Below, in pieces: positions 1 through 11,450 of a DNA stretch of 64,000 bases (position 1 is its first letter; each line of letters opens with the position of its first letter). The stretch comes from Primula veris. Lineage: Eukaryota; Streptophyta; Magnoliopsida; Ericales; Primulaceae. Under the pieces are notes generated by a model. It had not been told where the DNA came from. It did no database searches and saw only the letters and a program-made list of their open reading frames with translations. The position numbers and the translations under genes are program-made. The stretch is taken from positions 10,750,814 through 10,814,813 of the forward strand of contig OY821740.1 of assembly GCA_963682055.1 (NCBI GenBank), in the 5' to 3' direction.

Positions 1-1884
1 TAAAATTCGTCGTCATGCCGTCTCTAATTAGGGCGTTTGGAAGCAAAATATGTCACTAATTCCGTTTGCGAATTAACTTTTTTTTTTTTTAGTGGTTGTT
101 TTCTATATTTTCAATAATGGTAACTTATTATGGGAGAAAAAATTTAGTGCTAGTTTTACCCTTTACGCTAAAAATCCGTTTGCCACCATTTTTTTTTTTG
201 TTAATTAAAAAAACAGTGATAAAAAAGATTGTTTATAAGAACATGCATTTGAGACTTGAGTATTTAACAACTTATATAATAATCTAGGTTTTATCAAAAT
301 TAGACTTCATAAAATGTCACTATTTCTGAAGAAATTAATTAGAGTGATGAGATCACAAAATTTAGGAGCCGTTTAACTAAAAGTTTGAGGGGATTTTATC
401 AACACGACCCCTAAAAAAGTGGGGAAACATCTGAAAAAGATCCATCAAATGTCTACATTGCAAAAAATATTGTCAGTCGACAATCACCTTAGAATCAGAA
501 ATTTAAAAATTACTATAAAAATGTTCGTTACCTAAGTGAGCTAGAAGGCCTAAACGGAGAGTGATCGGGAAATAATTATTGTTGAAATTTTAAAAAATTG
601 GCGTACATTAGGTAATTTTATTTTTGATGACATTATGCCTATCAATAGACGTATTTTGATAATAAACTTATTCACTTTTTTGGTGGCTTGTGTTTGATTT
701 GGGTTTTTTTTTCTTGTTTTTTTTTTTCAAATTATAAATAATGTTTGATTTGGTTTTGAAGACATATTTCAGTATAATGATCTCGATGGGTATTTAATGT
801 ATTTTTGTGCTACTTTGAAATTTATTTCGATATCATTTTATTCGATACGTACACTTGCATTCTAGTTTGTTTTTTCTATAGAACTTCTTAATAAAAATGA
901 ATATTAAGTGTTCGGGAAATACATGTCCCGACCTTTCTGGATCCCGAACTATCGGAAATCCTGCCTATCGAGACTCGGTCATTTTCAGGTTGGGATCGAG
1001 ACTTTTTAATAGCATCCAAAACCTATCGGGTCAGGACACGGATTTAAGATATATATGTGGTGCAAATTTTCAAAAAAAACTGAAACAGAAGTATTAATTA
1101 ATTGGTTGTATTAAAAAAGTTAAGAGGCGTATATTTTATGTTTCATAACCAATGTCATTAATTAAAACAAAATCAAAACAAAGTAATGATAAAGATAATT
1201 AATGTCTATCGATCAAAACTTAGCCAGCCATTATCATGTTAATAACTTCAATTTTTTTATTTTATTTTACCTCAATACTCTATTTTTTTTCATTTTATAT
1301 TTTTTTTTTACATAACGGAAAACATCAATACAGTAAATATTGGAAGGGCAAAAAATTATTGAAAGTCAGATTTGATGTTTTGATCAGAGTATTGGTCTTC
1401 TTTGTGAGTTTTGTGGATAAGTATAAATCCTGTTGTAATTATATTCTCCAAACTAATGGGACATTCCAAAAGTTTACTGAAAAGAATGTCGCAAACACCA
1501 AAGAAATAACGCAAGTGAACAAGGTATTACATCAAAAATATAAACTTTTTTTTTTTTTACTAACAAAATCAAAATGTGAGACAATACTGAATGTTTGATA
1601 TTAGATTGGTTACGGACATTATCAAACAAGGCATCAAATGATTTTTGTGTAAAAGTAAAATTAAACAGTGATATTATTCAAATAAAAATAAAGACCCAAA
1701 GTTTATTGTTTTATTTATTCAAAATATAAGATGGATACAAATAAAATGCTTCAAGAAACCCATCTAGGTCGTAACGTAAAAAACTAATAAAATGTATAAC
1801 AAATCACATATGACGAACAGTAATATTACTATTCATAATAAGAACTTTAAAATAAATAATTTTTTAATATATTTTATTTATATC
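1..1884. other. AT-rich intergenic DNA, no gene seen
   Basis: No convincing coding region. Open frames here are short and of low-complexity composition. The first about 60 bases contain GTCGTC/CCGTCTCTAATTAG motifs like those in the CACTA-like MITE at 25.6 kb, so they may be the end of a related element cut by the window edge. A GC-richer island with CCCGA/TCGGG motifs lies at about 908-1050 and may pair with the one at 1.9 kb. Confidence 0.4.
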
Positions 1885-2070
1885 GGGTCAAGACGGGAAA
1901 TCCGTCGGAATTAAAAAATAAAAAACCGATCCCGAACCGAATTAGGTCGGGTCGGGTCGGGACAAAAATCTGATCTTTTCGATCGGGACAACATCATGTC
2001 GGAAAAAATTAGATCGGAATCGGATTGGTTGTTGGATCGGATCGGATTGGGACTCCGGGAGTTTTTCCTA
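1885..2070. repeat. GGTCGGG / GATCGG motif-rich repeat end
   Basis: A GC-rich patch in AT-rich DNA made of repeated GGTCGGG, GATCGG and TCGGAAT motifs. Motifs of the opposite strand (GTCCCGACC, GGATCCCGAAC) occur near 920-1050. The two patches look like subterminal regions of one decayed DNA transposon of about 1.1 kb, but no exact termini or target duplication could be fixed. Confidence 0.35.
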
Positions 2071-2147
2071 GCCCAAATCTCATGATGTTACCAAAAGAAA
2101 ATTCAACTGCGCATTAAGGAAAAAAAAGATAGAGAAATGATCATGCT

Positions 2148-2228
2148 AACCTTTGAAGTAATTAGAGGGAGGGTGTAATCATTTTACATGAAAACCTTTG
2201 AAGTAATTAGTGGGAGAGTGTAATTGTC
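2148..2228. repeat. Short tandem duplication
   Basis: Two adjacent copies of a segment containing CTTTGAAGTAATTAG followed by GGGAGNGTGTAAT, about 46 bp apart. Nothing coding is seen here. Confidence 0.6.
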
Positions 2229-2864
2229 ATGTGTACACACCAAAGACCAACATATATACGGCTTGTCTTAAGTATAACATTAATTTGTTCACTCTCTCTT
2301 ATACTTGTCGTATATATATGCAAAAGAATAATACTCCTAATATATAATACCAGTAATAATTAATCTTGACTAATTAAGAAATAGGTGCATGCTTATAAAA
2401 TTCGAGTACAGTGCCTTAGTCTGTAAGTTAAGTATTAAAACTGTACACCTCGTCATTCAATTGGGTTCAGGACCCAATACCATAATAATTGAGATCTCTA
2501 GTCTCTAAATCGTATTCCTTGTTGTTAATTAAATATATCTTTTAATTTTTAAACTCTAATAAAAGTTATGCAACATTATGAGACTTTAATTAATGAACAT
2601 ATATAGTTACATTATACTCCATTTGCATGTATCTTTAATTTTAGGATGGATCAAAAAGATGAAAATCTTTCGTGTAATAAATATACGTCAAACGATACTT
2701 TTAACGATGGAGTTTCACTTTTTTGGTACAATTTCTTCAAAGATGCTTTAATTAACCACTCTATTTGATGCTTATAAAAGAAAAAAAGGGTTAGTTTATT
2801 GACCGGTGCTCTTTTCTATAATTAATTAAATAGAGATCCCATGTTTTCAATTGGTCCAATGAGG

Positions 2865-2975
2865 AGATGCCGCATGGGCTTGATAATGCGTTGCATGATG
2901 TATCCAGGGGCAAACGGAAACCTACACGAAATTATGCTAATGATTATTAACAATACTGGTCCATATAAGTTTATA
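2865..2975. repeat. Third, diverged partial copy of the 5.1/7.8 kb repeat
   Basis: This stretch shares the ordered blocks GCATGATG, ACACGAAAT, CTAATG/AGTTATTA and CTGGTCCATATAAGTTTAT with the segments at 5105-5455 and 7765-8104. It is shorter and more diverged. It could be a relic of an older duplication of the same DNA or an independent insertion. Confidence 0.5.
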
Positions 2976-3349
2976 TATTTTATGTCATTTATGTACTACA
3001 GTAGAAACTTCAAAAATATATATATATATATATTACTATGTAAAAGTTATTTTTAAATGAAACTTTACATATAAAATATATATTTTTATAATACAAAATA
3101 AATATATATATTGTTTCACTAACTATTACAAATATTTAAGACACAAATACATATTTTTACTTTAACTAGTTAAACGCATGATTACGTGAATTCAAGAACG
3201 TGAAAAATCATGATATAATAAACTCATAGTTTGTTTTTTAAAAAATAAGTATGTAATTATTTAGAAAATAATAAATTAACAAAACATACTACTTTTAAAA
3301 CTAAATAAACAAAAACATATCCAAAAATTTTTAATTAACAAAAACATAT

Positions 3350-3842
3350 TGATAGAACATAAAAATTAGATCCGAATATATCTATTCGGGTAGGAATCGA
3401 CCCACCCATTATTAGAGGGTACCCAAGGCTAAAACCCAAAAAACCATGGTCTAATGGAGCTTTCCTAACAGGCCATTATCTATAAGGAACCAGCCCAGTA
3501 GTAAAGATCCACAATGAAAAAGCCCATGAGTTGGCTCTTAAGATAACGACATTTGTCAACATCCTATGAGACATAATTGTATATAAATAGCCAACTACCC
3601 CCCTAAAATAAGGACCAGAAAATCTATCTAAAAAATATAGAGAGAATGAAAGAAAAAATAAAAACTTGTCATAACTCACCCCACTAGAAAGCAGACCGAG
3701 CAACATACAAGACCGAACACCGATATCGAAGAAAGACCAAGATTAAAAGAGCAAGTTGTAATACCGGGCATAATTGCAAATAGAAAATTGTAATCCGAGC
3801 AATTATACCACCGAGCATAATAAAGATTAAAGAACTTTATCA
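3350..3842. mobile_element. Probable solo LTR
   Basis: The 493-bp segment starts TGATAG and ends CTTTATCA, so it has the TG...CA ends of an LTR within a short inverted repeat (TGATA/TATCA). It is flanked by CATAT on the left and CATAC on the right, a 5-bp duplication with one mismatch. A TATATAAATAG box lies near 3581. Flanking sequence reads as one uninterrupted AAAAACATACCCAAAAA tract if the segment is removed, supporting insertion. No internal domain or second LTR was found, so it is called solo. The superfamily is unknown. Confidence 0.5.
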
Positions 3843-3849
3843 CATACCC

Positions 3850-4200
3850 AAAAATTCATACCCTAATTTGTATATTTTATACCCTTATTCCAAAAGTTCA
3901 TACCCTTATTTCAAAAGTTCATACCCTGATTTGTATTTTTCATATCCTTATTTCAAAAGTTCATACCCTAATTTGTATTTTTCATACCATTATTTCAAAA
4001 GTTCATACCCTAATTTGTATTTTTCATACCCTTATTCCAAAAGTTTAAACCCTTATTTCAAAAGTTCATATACTAATTCATATTTTTCATACCTTTATTC
4101 CAAAAGTTCATACCCTAATTTGTATTTTTCATACATTTATTCCAAAAGTTCAAACCCTTATTTCAAAAGTTCATATCCTAATTCGTAGATTTTATCCTTA
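3850..4200 (+). repeat. 42-bp tandem repeat (minisatellite)
   Basis: About eight degenerate copies of a 42-bp unit built from TTATTTCAAAAGTTCATACC and CTAATTTGTATTTTTCATACC. Because 42 is divisible by three, one frame stays open for 106 codons as a 14-residue repeat rich in Tyr, Ser and Phe. This openness is explained by the repeat period, and there is no other sign of a gene. A more degenerate continuation with similar half-units runs to about 4320. Confidence 0.75.
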
Positions 4201-4487
4201 TTTTCAAAGTTCATATCCCAATTTACAGAATTCATATCCTTACTTACATAATTCATATACATAATTTTCAACTCCATACACTTAATTCACGTAAATTCAT
4301 ACACTTATTTTTCAGCCTTATACACAAGTTAACAAATCCAACTCTTAGCCGTCTTCCGATCTCGAACTACCACTTCGTCGTCGTTGGTCACTCATTCAAC
4401 GACCGCATCTCCGTCGACATCAACCTCTATAAATCACGGTGTGTCCGTCTCAATCACTCATTCCAACAGATGTGTCCGTCTCAATTT

Positions 4488-4670
4488 CCATCAAAGAGAG
4501 AGATCGGTCAGAGAGCGATGAGGAGAAAAAGATCAAAAAAATAGATGGAAGAGGAAACATGAGAGATCGGAGAGGATGAGAAGTAGGAGGAGAGAGATCG
4601 GATGGAGGAAGAAGAAGGAGAGAGAGTGAAATGAGGGGAGAGAGAAGAAAGGGATTGGAAGGGATGAATC
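4488..4670. repeat. Purine-rich GA tract
   Basis: An almost continuous GAGAGA/GGAGGA/AGATCGG tract on the plus strand. It lies inside AT-rich repeat DNA. No open frame of interest was found. Confidence 0.6.
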
Positions 4671-5104
4671 AATTTTTTTATTTTTTATTAATTATTAATT
4701 GAACTTATATTTTTAATAATATAACTTTTAAGGGTATGTTTTTGTTAATATAATAGATTTAGAGTATTTTTATGTTAAATGCCCATTTAGAAAATCGAGT
4801 ATATTTATTTAGAAAAGTGGGAATTCAATTAAATTTTATTTAATGTTTTCTTTACATGTATAAACACTGTATAATGTAGCATAGAAAACCATCTTAAAAA
4901 ATTACATATATATAATTTAATGTTATTTATCACTATATAAAAGTATATTTTCTTAAGACAAAAGCTTAAAAATTTATGAAATATTACGATGTGTATGTTA
5001 TTTCTATTTATAAGTAGTTCCGAGTTGGGACCGAAAATTTATATTCAAATGATTATTACTTAACAATGAAGTTTAGTTTAAACTCTAGGTATAAGGATAT
5101 GTCA

Positions 5105-5455
5105 CGTGGGCTTGCATGATGCATCAATGGAAACACATACGAAATAGTACTAATAGTTATTAGCATTGCTGGTCCATATAAGTTTATGTACGTCTTTCCA
5201 GTCCGTCTATGCTCGCTAGGCTGTGAGCAAGCGCACCACTGCGGTGAACACGCCTATTGTTGACATTAACACCACCTAAATCTTAACATTTTGCCTTGAC
5301 GATGGCTTGCTCGATAGGGTGTTTAGGTGCTCCTTGCTACCTGCATATTAGAATTTTCTAGTGCCCTTATATGGACCACTAGGGATTTCTAGTGATCCAT
5401 CTAACATTGGTGCATGAGTTCTCCTTTTATTCTTACCAAGTTATACGTCAAGGCA
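5105..5455. repeat. About 340-bp dispersed repeat, copy A
   Basis: It is highly similar to 7765-8104 throughout, from CATGATGCATCAATGG to CCAAGTTATACGTCAAG, and is in direct orientation. The 2.3 kb between the copies contains a Stowaway MITE and a probable solo LTR. The pair resembles a duplicated unit or the ends of a composite insertion. No primer-binding site or polypurine tract was recognised next to either copy, so an LTR pair is not supported. Confidence 0.65.
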
Positions 5456-5802
5456 GTGGCGTGGTCAGAATTTTAAATCAAAAGGGTCAAGATATTGACA
5501 AAATAAAAAAAGTTAAAATTAAGAAAAATGAAACTGCAAAAGGTCAAACATTGTTATTTAATTTACAATCGACTCATACGGTCACCCAAATCTTGAAAGC
5601 GATGCATAATAACACGGTTCGACAAATTTTGAAATATATATTTTTCAATATAAACTATTAAATCATATAAACAATAAAAAAATCAATGAAGTTAACTACC
5701 TAAGTAAGTTACAAAATGAAATAAAAATTTTATTTGAAATAAACTAAAATAACCCAAACAGTAAGTTTACGGTTTACCCAACTTAATTTATACATGTAAA
5801 TA

Positions 5803-6038
5803 CTCCATCCGTTCCTATTTAATTATCCACTACGAAACTACGTGCAATTTTGATCGGCCAAGAACTTGTATCAAAATTGTCGGAATAAATTTTTTTCAAA
5901 AGTTGATCATATAGTTCAAATGTTAAATTTTATGATTAGATTTTTAAAAAATTCATTTCGACAATTTTGATACAAGTTATAAGTCGGTCAAAATTGCACG
6001 TAGTTTCATAGTGGACAATTAAATGGGAACGGAGGGAG
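5803..6038. mobile_element. Stowaway-type MITE
   Basis: This 236-bp element begins CTCCATCCGTTCC and ends GGGAACGGAGGGAG, matching the conserved Stowaway terminal inverted repeat. TA flanks both ends as target duplication (5801-5802 and 6039-6040). Internally the halves are complementary, for example GACAATTTTGATACAAGTT against AACTTGTATCAAAATTGTC, so the whole element can fold into one hairpin. It is non-coding and would be moved in trans by a Tc1/mariner transposase. Confidence 0.92.
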
Positions 6039-6265
6039 TAACAAGTTAGACATTCTATAAACAACCTACTAAACAACTAACTAATTTAAAAGACACAATT
6101 GATTTATAAATGTTCCATTAAAAATTTATCTTAATAAAGAACTAGATAAAATTTTCCCAAAATTATACAGTACCTAGCTTGTTCTAATAAAAAAGTAGTA
6201 AAAAGTATCCTAACTTTTTTAAGTAATTAATAATTATTAAGCAAACAATGATAGAATTAATAAAT

Positions 6266-7424
6266 TGTTGAACCATGGGGTTCAATAATTGATTTTGATT
6301 ATAACGTTGATTATGTTTTTAATGATTTTACGATTTCTCTATTTCGATGATATAATGCTTGTCTTTTCCAAAAAGAGAATTTGTAAATTTCACAATGCCA
6401 GAAAGATAGAGCTCAGAAAAACGAAGCCACAGGTTTAAGCGGAACTAGAATCGGAGCTAAAACGAAGAAGTTACGGGCTTTTGAAGTTTAACGAGAAAAC
6501 AGAGAAAACTGAAGAACGACCGATCGACTGGACAAAAACGACCGATCGTTTTTGGTCCAAATTCTTCCAGTGAGGACGTCGAAAAAAACGACCGATCGAC
6601 TGTAGAAAACGACCGATCGTTTTCTGCAGATCTCGAAAACAGCTTTTCAGCTTATTCTGGAAAATTGCTTAAAACCTGTGGATAAAACCCTCAACCACTG
6701 CCAACGGTCATATACAGAAAAACAGACTTTGGTGATTATATAAACCAACCCAATTCACTTTCCAAAGACACCATCATCATCCATTCTTAACCTATCATCA
6801 TCCTTCAACCTCTATATATACAAAACCCAAATATCACCATTTTGGTGAAATAATTCGAAAAAGAGAGAAATTGAAGAAAAAGCAATTCGAGCTCAACCAA
6901 AGATCAAACATCATCAAAACCACAAATTAGCTTATTAAGAAGCAATCAAATTGTGGGTGTTATTTCAATTTTCGATAAAATTGTAAAGAGTGTTTTATAA
7001 ACTCATTTGTGAGCGAGTGATCGGGTAGAGGCTTTGTAAGCAATTGAAACTTAAAAGCTCTAGGTCTTTCATTCGGGACACTCATAGAGTGAGGGGGAGC
7101 TTAATCGGTTGATTAGCTCGTTAGGATTGTAATATCCGGAGAAAGATTTTTTAGTAAAATATTCGGTAGTACCGAGGAGAGGACGTATGCCGTTTGCCGA
7201 ACCTCTATAAATCACGGTGTCAATTTCTTCCTTAACTTTTACTTTCCGCATCTTATATTATTGTTTATTTTCTTGCTTGCGTTTGGGTTGTTTAACGATT
7301 ATTCACGCTTAAGCTTAGAATAAAAAAAAAAGTTGGGTTGTTAGTTGCACTTAGATTTTAATTAGGCGAAAAACGCCAAAACCTTATTCACCCCCCCTTT
7401 AAGGTTTAGCCGCACCGGGCAACA
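6266..7424 (+). mobile_element. Probable solo LTR (copia-like)
   Basis: The 1,159-bp segment starts TGTTGAACC and ends CGGGCAACA (TG...CA with TGTTG/CAACA inverted ends). The flanks are TAAAT and TAAAG, a 5-bp duplication with one mismatch. The end region resembles plant copia LTRs: a GTGAGCGAGTGATCGGGTAGAGGC block, CCTCTATAAATCACGGTGT, then a run of Cs before the terminus. CGACCGATCG motifs repeat near 6520-6620. No matching second LTR or internal domain was found in the window. The CCTCTATAAATCACGGTGT block also occurs at about 4423, which may be a fragment of a related LTR. Confidence 0.6.
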
Positions 7425-7764
7425 TAAAGTACAGTAGATTATTAATTTTACAAACAAGTTAAGTAGTTAGGATAAAAAAAGAAAGACTAAGAAATAGGAA
7501 AAAAACAGTTGTGGCTTCAAGTTAACTTGTGTTGGAAATAACAGTTATGAATGATCATCGTATAAGTAATTGAGTTTGGCTTTTGTTAGTGTTAAGGTCG
7601 TCGATTATATATAGAGAGAATTTTGTGTATGTATAATGCAAACTCTCTATTTAAATGGAATCGTAATTTTGTAATTAACTTAATAGCACATGGGTATTTA
7701 GGTAAATTTTATATGAAAGTCAGGAGGGTCAGCTGACCCCCCTAGACCTATAGCAGTTCCGCCC

Positions 7765-8104
7765 ATGATACATCAATGGAAGCCCACACGAAACAATACT
7801 AATAGTTATTAACATTGCTGGTCCATATAAATTTATGTACGTCTTTCCAGCCAGTCTAGGCTCGCTAGGCTGTAAGCAAGCGCACCGCTGTGGTGGACAC
7901 GCCTATTGTTAATATTAACAACGCCTAAATCTCAACCTTTTGCCTTGACGATGGCTTGATCGATAGGGTGTTTAGGTGCTCCTTGCTACGTGCAGATTAG
8001 AATTTTTTAGTGCCCTTATATGGACCACTAGGGATTTCTAGTGATCCATCTAACATTGGTGCATGAGTTCGCCTTTTATTCTTACCAAGTTGTACGTCAA
8101 GGGT
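7765..8104. repeat. About 340-bp dispersed repeat, copy B
   Basis: Direct-orientation partner of the segment at 5105-5455, sharing for example TATGTACGTCTTTCCAG and CCTTGACGATGGCTTG. Single-base differences are scattered along its length, so the duplication is not recent. Just upstream (7725-7764) is GGTCAGCTGACCC followed by CAGTTCCGCCCA. Together with CAGTGGCGTGGTCAG at 5455 this may mark the ends of an old DNA transposon. Confidence 0.65.
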
Positions 8105-8129
8105 ATATAGACCTAAGGATCGTAGCGCG

Positions 8130-8545
8130 GGCGGTTCGAGTAACATAAGATTTCTTCAACAACACTACATTATACAGGCACATAAGACTTGGAATGAATT
8201 GGAAGAGGTTCAAAATTTACTTGGAAAAATAGTTGATGAAGGCCCTGCAACTCATAGTTGCCTGGACAACACCAAGGATAACGCTAAAATCAACAACATT
8301 AAGCCGTGTTTTCGGAAAATATGTGATGGCCATTATACATCGACTGTCAAGGTTTTGACATCGTCTCTGACCCTCCTGATACTATCAATACCAAGCTGTC
8401 TCTCGAAAACAAACACCCTCTTGCTCCCCTACCTTCCATACATTGCATCCCTTTTGACGATGCACATCGTACCGTTGATGATGTTTTTACCTGCATTCAA
8501 ACTTTCGTCGAACTATACATGTATGTATATACATCGGTGATTTGA
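8130..8545 (+). pseudogene. Unidentified coding-like fragment
   Basis: Two frames here have protein-like composition in sequence: one from about 8180 (ELEEVQNLLGKIVDEGP) and a second, shifted, from about 8340 (DIVSDPPDTINTKLSLENKH) that ends in a stop near 8540. This looks like a frameshifted remnant of a gene or transposon ORF. I do not recognise the family. It could also be chance, because the open stretches are short. No splice sites or start context decide the matter. Confidence 0.25.
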
Positions 8546-8874
8546 GATGGAGAAACGCTCTCATAAAGAAAGAGACTGGCATCTGCCAACCACAATGGAA
8601 CGGTAGTGTGGATGGCGGTGATTTGGGTGTGGGTTTTAGAGAGAGAAAATTACTGTTTATTTTTAAAATTTAAACCCACATTTTTATTAATAAAACAAAA
8701 GAACCCAACCCAGTTACAACAAATAAAACCAACACATAAAATATTTACCACAAGAAATTACAAACCAAGCACAGACACCTAAGAAACAAACCACACCTTC
8801 AACAAAATAAAAATTCAAACAGCTAAAAACTATGAAAGAAACGAGCTCCAGTGAAACTTTTTAGGCGCCAAAAC
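8546..8874. other. AT-rich intergenic DNA
   Basis: No gene seen. It forms the left flank of the LTR retrotransposon, and its last five bases, AAAAC (8870-8874), are the left target-site duplication. Confidence 0.6.
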
Positions 8875-10026
8875 TGGCGAGGGTATTTATGTATTCCTTC
8901 TCTATTTATTAGAACGGTCTAATTTACGTGTCTAACGGTATTTATTTTATACAAAATTGTACTGCATTTATAAAAACCGTTAATAGTTTCGGCCCGATTA
9001 AGAAAAGCCCAAGTGAATAGTAAAACTCATTTAAATGCTATAAATACGGATCATTTCCCAAGGAGATGAGGGGCTCTCTCTCTCTCTCCTGAGAGAAAGG
9101 AGACAGATAAATGGTATATATATATACATATAGTGATAGAGACTCCATGAATAGATAATAAATTAATGATGAACAAGCAATATTGAATGGGGAGTTTTTC
9201 ATCTGAGTCGGAGGTGTGCGATCAGCTGCCACGTGGCAGCTACAGCCTCAGCGCCGGCGTCAGCGAGTCCGAGCGCTCCACTGGCTTCTCCTCTCCGCCG
9301 TCCGCCACCGGGGTTTGCCTTCCCGAGTTGAGCTGTCCGGCAACAAGGCCCCAGTCGGCTATCGCAGCCAACAGATTAAGGCTCAAGCCTTTGCCTCCTC
9401 ACCCATAATGCTTTACGAGAACCGGCCTTCAACCGACCCCACTGCAGGTCCATTTAATCATGGTGATTAATCCCCTTTTTCTCTGTTTATATACGTGAAC
9501 ATACTCAGATATATATACTAGTTGTACCCCATGAAGGTATACATACATATTATTTGCCTCACTGCCATGGTATTTCACATATGGACTTTATGTCATCAAG
9601 TCACTTATTATTAAGTTACTACCAGAACCAAACCCGGTAATGTATAAGGTCAAATGGACTACCACAATCCAATGAATATACTTGAACAAACCGGAACTTC
9701 GGGAATCATCGGGACGGGCCGCCGTACCATTACTATACACGGCCGCCTCCAACGTTTCGACGGACCCTTCAACCTGATAAAAACACCAATCCCGGTACCG
9801 TTATGCATAATATATACGTTCATATATTGTCTCTGTTATTACACTTCTCTTTCGTAAGCTGGGTACATGTTAGGTGTCGGAACGGTGCAGCCTCGGACGG
9901 TAAATGATATTAAACCGTTTTATTGATTAGTGCTATATTATTTGGTCAACTGATTCAGTAGGGCCCGATGGGCGTTTAGCGAATAAAATATATAAGTCGA
10001 GCCTAGGAAGAAAATAAGGCTCGCCA
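8875..10026 (+). repeat. 5' LTR of the LARD-like element
   Basis: It is bounded by TGGCGAG and CTCGCCA. It contains a GCTATAAATACGG promoter box near 9038, a CT microsatellite and a TA run. An unusually GC-rich block of about 250 bp follows (9187-9430), with an 18-bp perfect palindrome centred on the G-box CACGTG (9224-9241). Overlapping short frames in the GC-rich block have no recognisable domain. Confidence 0.93.
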
Positions 10027-10028
10027 AA

Positions 10029-10046
10029 TGGCGCCGTCTGTGGGAA
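10029..10046 (+). promoter_or_regulatory. Primer-binding site of the LARD-like element
   Basis: TGGCGCCGTCTGTGGGAA starts two bases after the left LTR. Its first nine bases, TGGCGCCGT, match the complement of a tRNA-Asp 3' end. The later bases diverge from that tRNA. Confidence 0.75.
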
Positions 10047-10213
10047 ACTTAAATTTGCTAAATAGTTCTGAAAGCCATACAAAAAAAATCATGTAAAAAA
10101 ACTGCCAGAGAATATGCTGAATAAAATAGGTAACTTAGACACATGCGGTCATAGTACATCCCAACAAGATGTCGACCCTCTGGAAGCATCGGTTTAATCT
10201 CAAACAGCTTTCT

Positions 10214-10345
10214 CATAAGTGCCCTGATACACTTAGGCCCGTGCGGCAACGGTTCTCTCACAAGTGTCCTGATACACTTAGGCCCATGCGGCCACGGTTC
10301 TCTCACAGGTGTCCTAATACACTTAGGCTCATACGGCCACAGTAC
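10214..10345 (+). repeat. 48-bp tandem repeat inside the LARD
   Basis: About three copies of a 48-bp unit containing GTGTCCTGATACACTTAGGC and CGGTTCTCTCACA. Confidence 0.7.
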
Positions 10346-10392
10346 GCCCCAGACGGGTAAAACCCTATGGGGGCACCACCTGCTCCAATATT

Positions 10393-11187
10393 GATAAGTA
10401 AAGTCTTATCACCCCGGTACAGTCTTACGTTGATAAGTAAAGTCTTATCACCCCGGTACAGTCTTACGGTGATAAGTAAAGTCTTATCACCCCGGTACAG
10501 TCTTACAGTGATAAGTAAAGTCTTATCACCCCGGTACAGTCTTACGTTGATAAGTAAAGTCTTATCACCCCGGTACAGTCTTACGGTGATAAGTAAAGTC
10601 TTATCATCCCGGTACAGTCCAATAGTGATAAGTAAAGTCTTATCACTCCGGTATGGTGATAATTAAAGTCTTATCACCCCGGTACAGTCTTACGGTGATA
10701 AGTAAAGTCTTATCACCCCGGTACAGTCTTACGTTGATAAGTAAAGTCTTATCACCCCGGTACAGTCTTACGGTGATAAGTAAAGTCTTATCATCCCGGT
10801 ACAGTCCAATAGTGATAAGTAAAGTCTTATCACTCCGGTATGGTGATAATTAAAGTCTTATCACCCCGGTACAGTCTTACAGTGATAAGTAAAGTCTTAT
10901 CACCCCGGTACAGTCTTACGGTGATAAGTAAAGTCTTATCACCCCGGTACAGTCTTACGGTGATAAGTAAAGTCTTATCACCCCGGTACAGTCTTACGTT
11001 GATAAGTAAAGTCTTATCACCCCGGTACAGTCTTACGGTGATAAGTAAAGTCTTATCATCCCGGTACAGTCCAATAGTGATAAGTAAAGTCTTATCACTC
11101 CGGTATGGTGATAATTAAAGTCTTATCACCCCGGTACAGTCTTACAGTGATAAGTAAAGTCTTATCACCCCGGTACAGTCTTACAGC
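10393..11187 (+). repeat. 39-bp tandem repeat with internal hairpins
   Basis: About 20 copies of a 39-bp unit reading GATAAGTAAAGTCTTATC then ACCCCGGTACAGTCTTACG. Each unit starts with GATAAG and its complement CTTATC six bases later, so every unit can fold as a small hairpin. Shortened units (GGTATGGTGATAATTAAAG) recur at about 10650, 10840 and 11105. These mark a higher-order repeat of about 187 bp in part of the array. Confidence 0.9.
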
Positions 11188-11202
11188 CGTATGTCCCAGA
11201 AG

Positions 11203-11450
11203 GGTTATGACCCTATGGGAGCACCGGTTCAGTTTCAAACCGGCATAAGCCTATGTGGCCACCGTACGCCCCAGACGGGTTATGACCCTACGGGAGCACC
11301 GGTTCAGTTTCAAACCGGCATAAGCTTATGTGGCCACCGTACTCCCCAGACGGGTTATTACCCTATGGAAGCACCAGTTAAGTTTCAGACCGGCATAAGC
11401 CTATGTGGCCACCGTACGCCCCAGACGGGTTATGACCCACTGGGAGCACC
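11203..11450 (+). repeat. 75-bp tandem repeat inside the LARD
   Basis: A little over three copies of a 75-bp unit with TATGACCCTATGGGAGCACC, TTTCAAACCGGCATAAGC and GGCCACCGTACGCCCCAGAC. The open frame across it follows from the period being divisible by three. Confidence 0.8.

Noticed and set aside
3868..4188. 106-codon Tyr/Ser-rich repeat protein
   Set aside because: It is fully explained by a 42-bp tandem repeat; it lacks a signal peptide, promoter or conserved flank.
5105..8104. LTR retrotransposon with 340-bp LTRs
   Set aside because: There is no primer-binding site after copy A, no polypurine tract before copy B, no target duplication and no retroelement domain between them.
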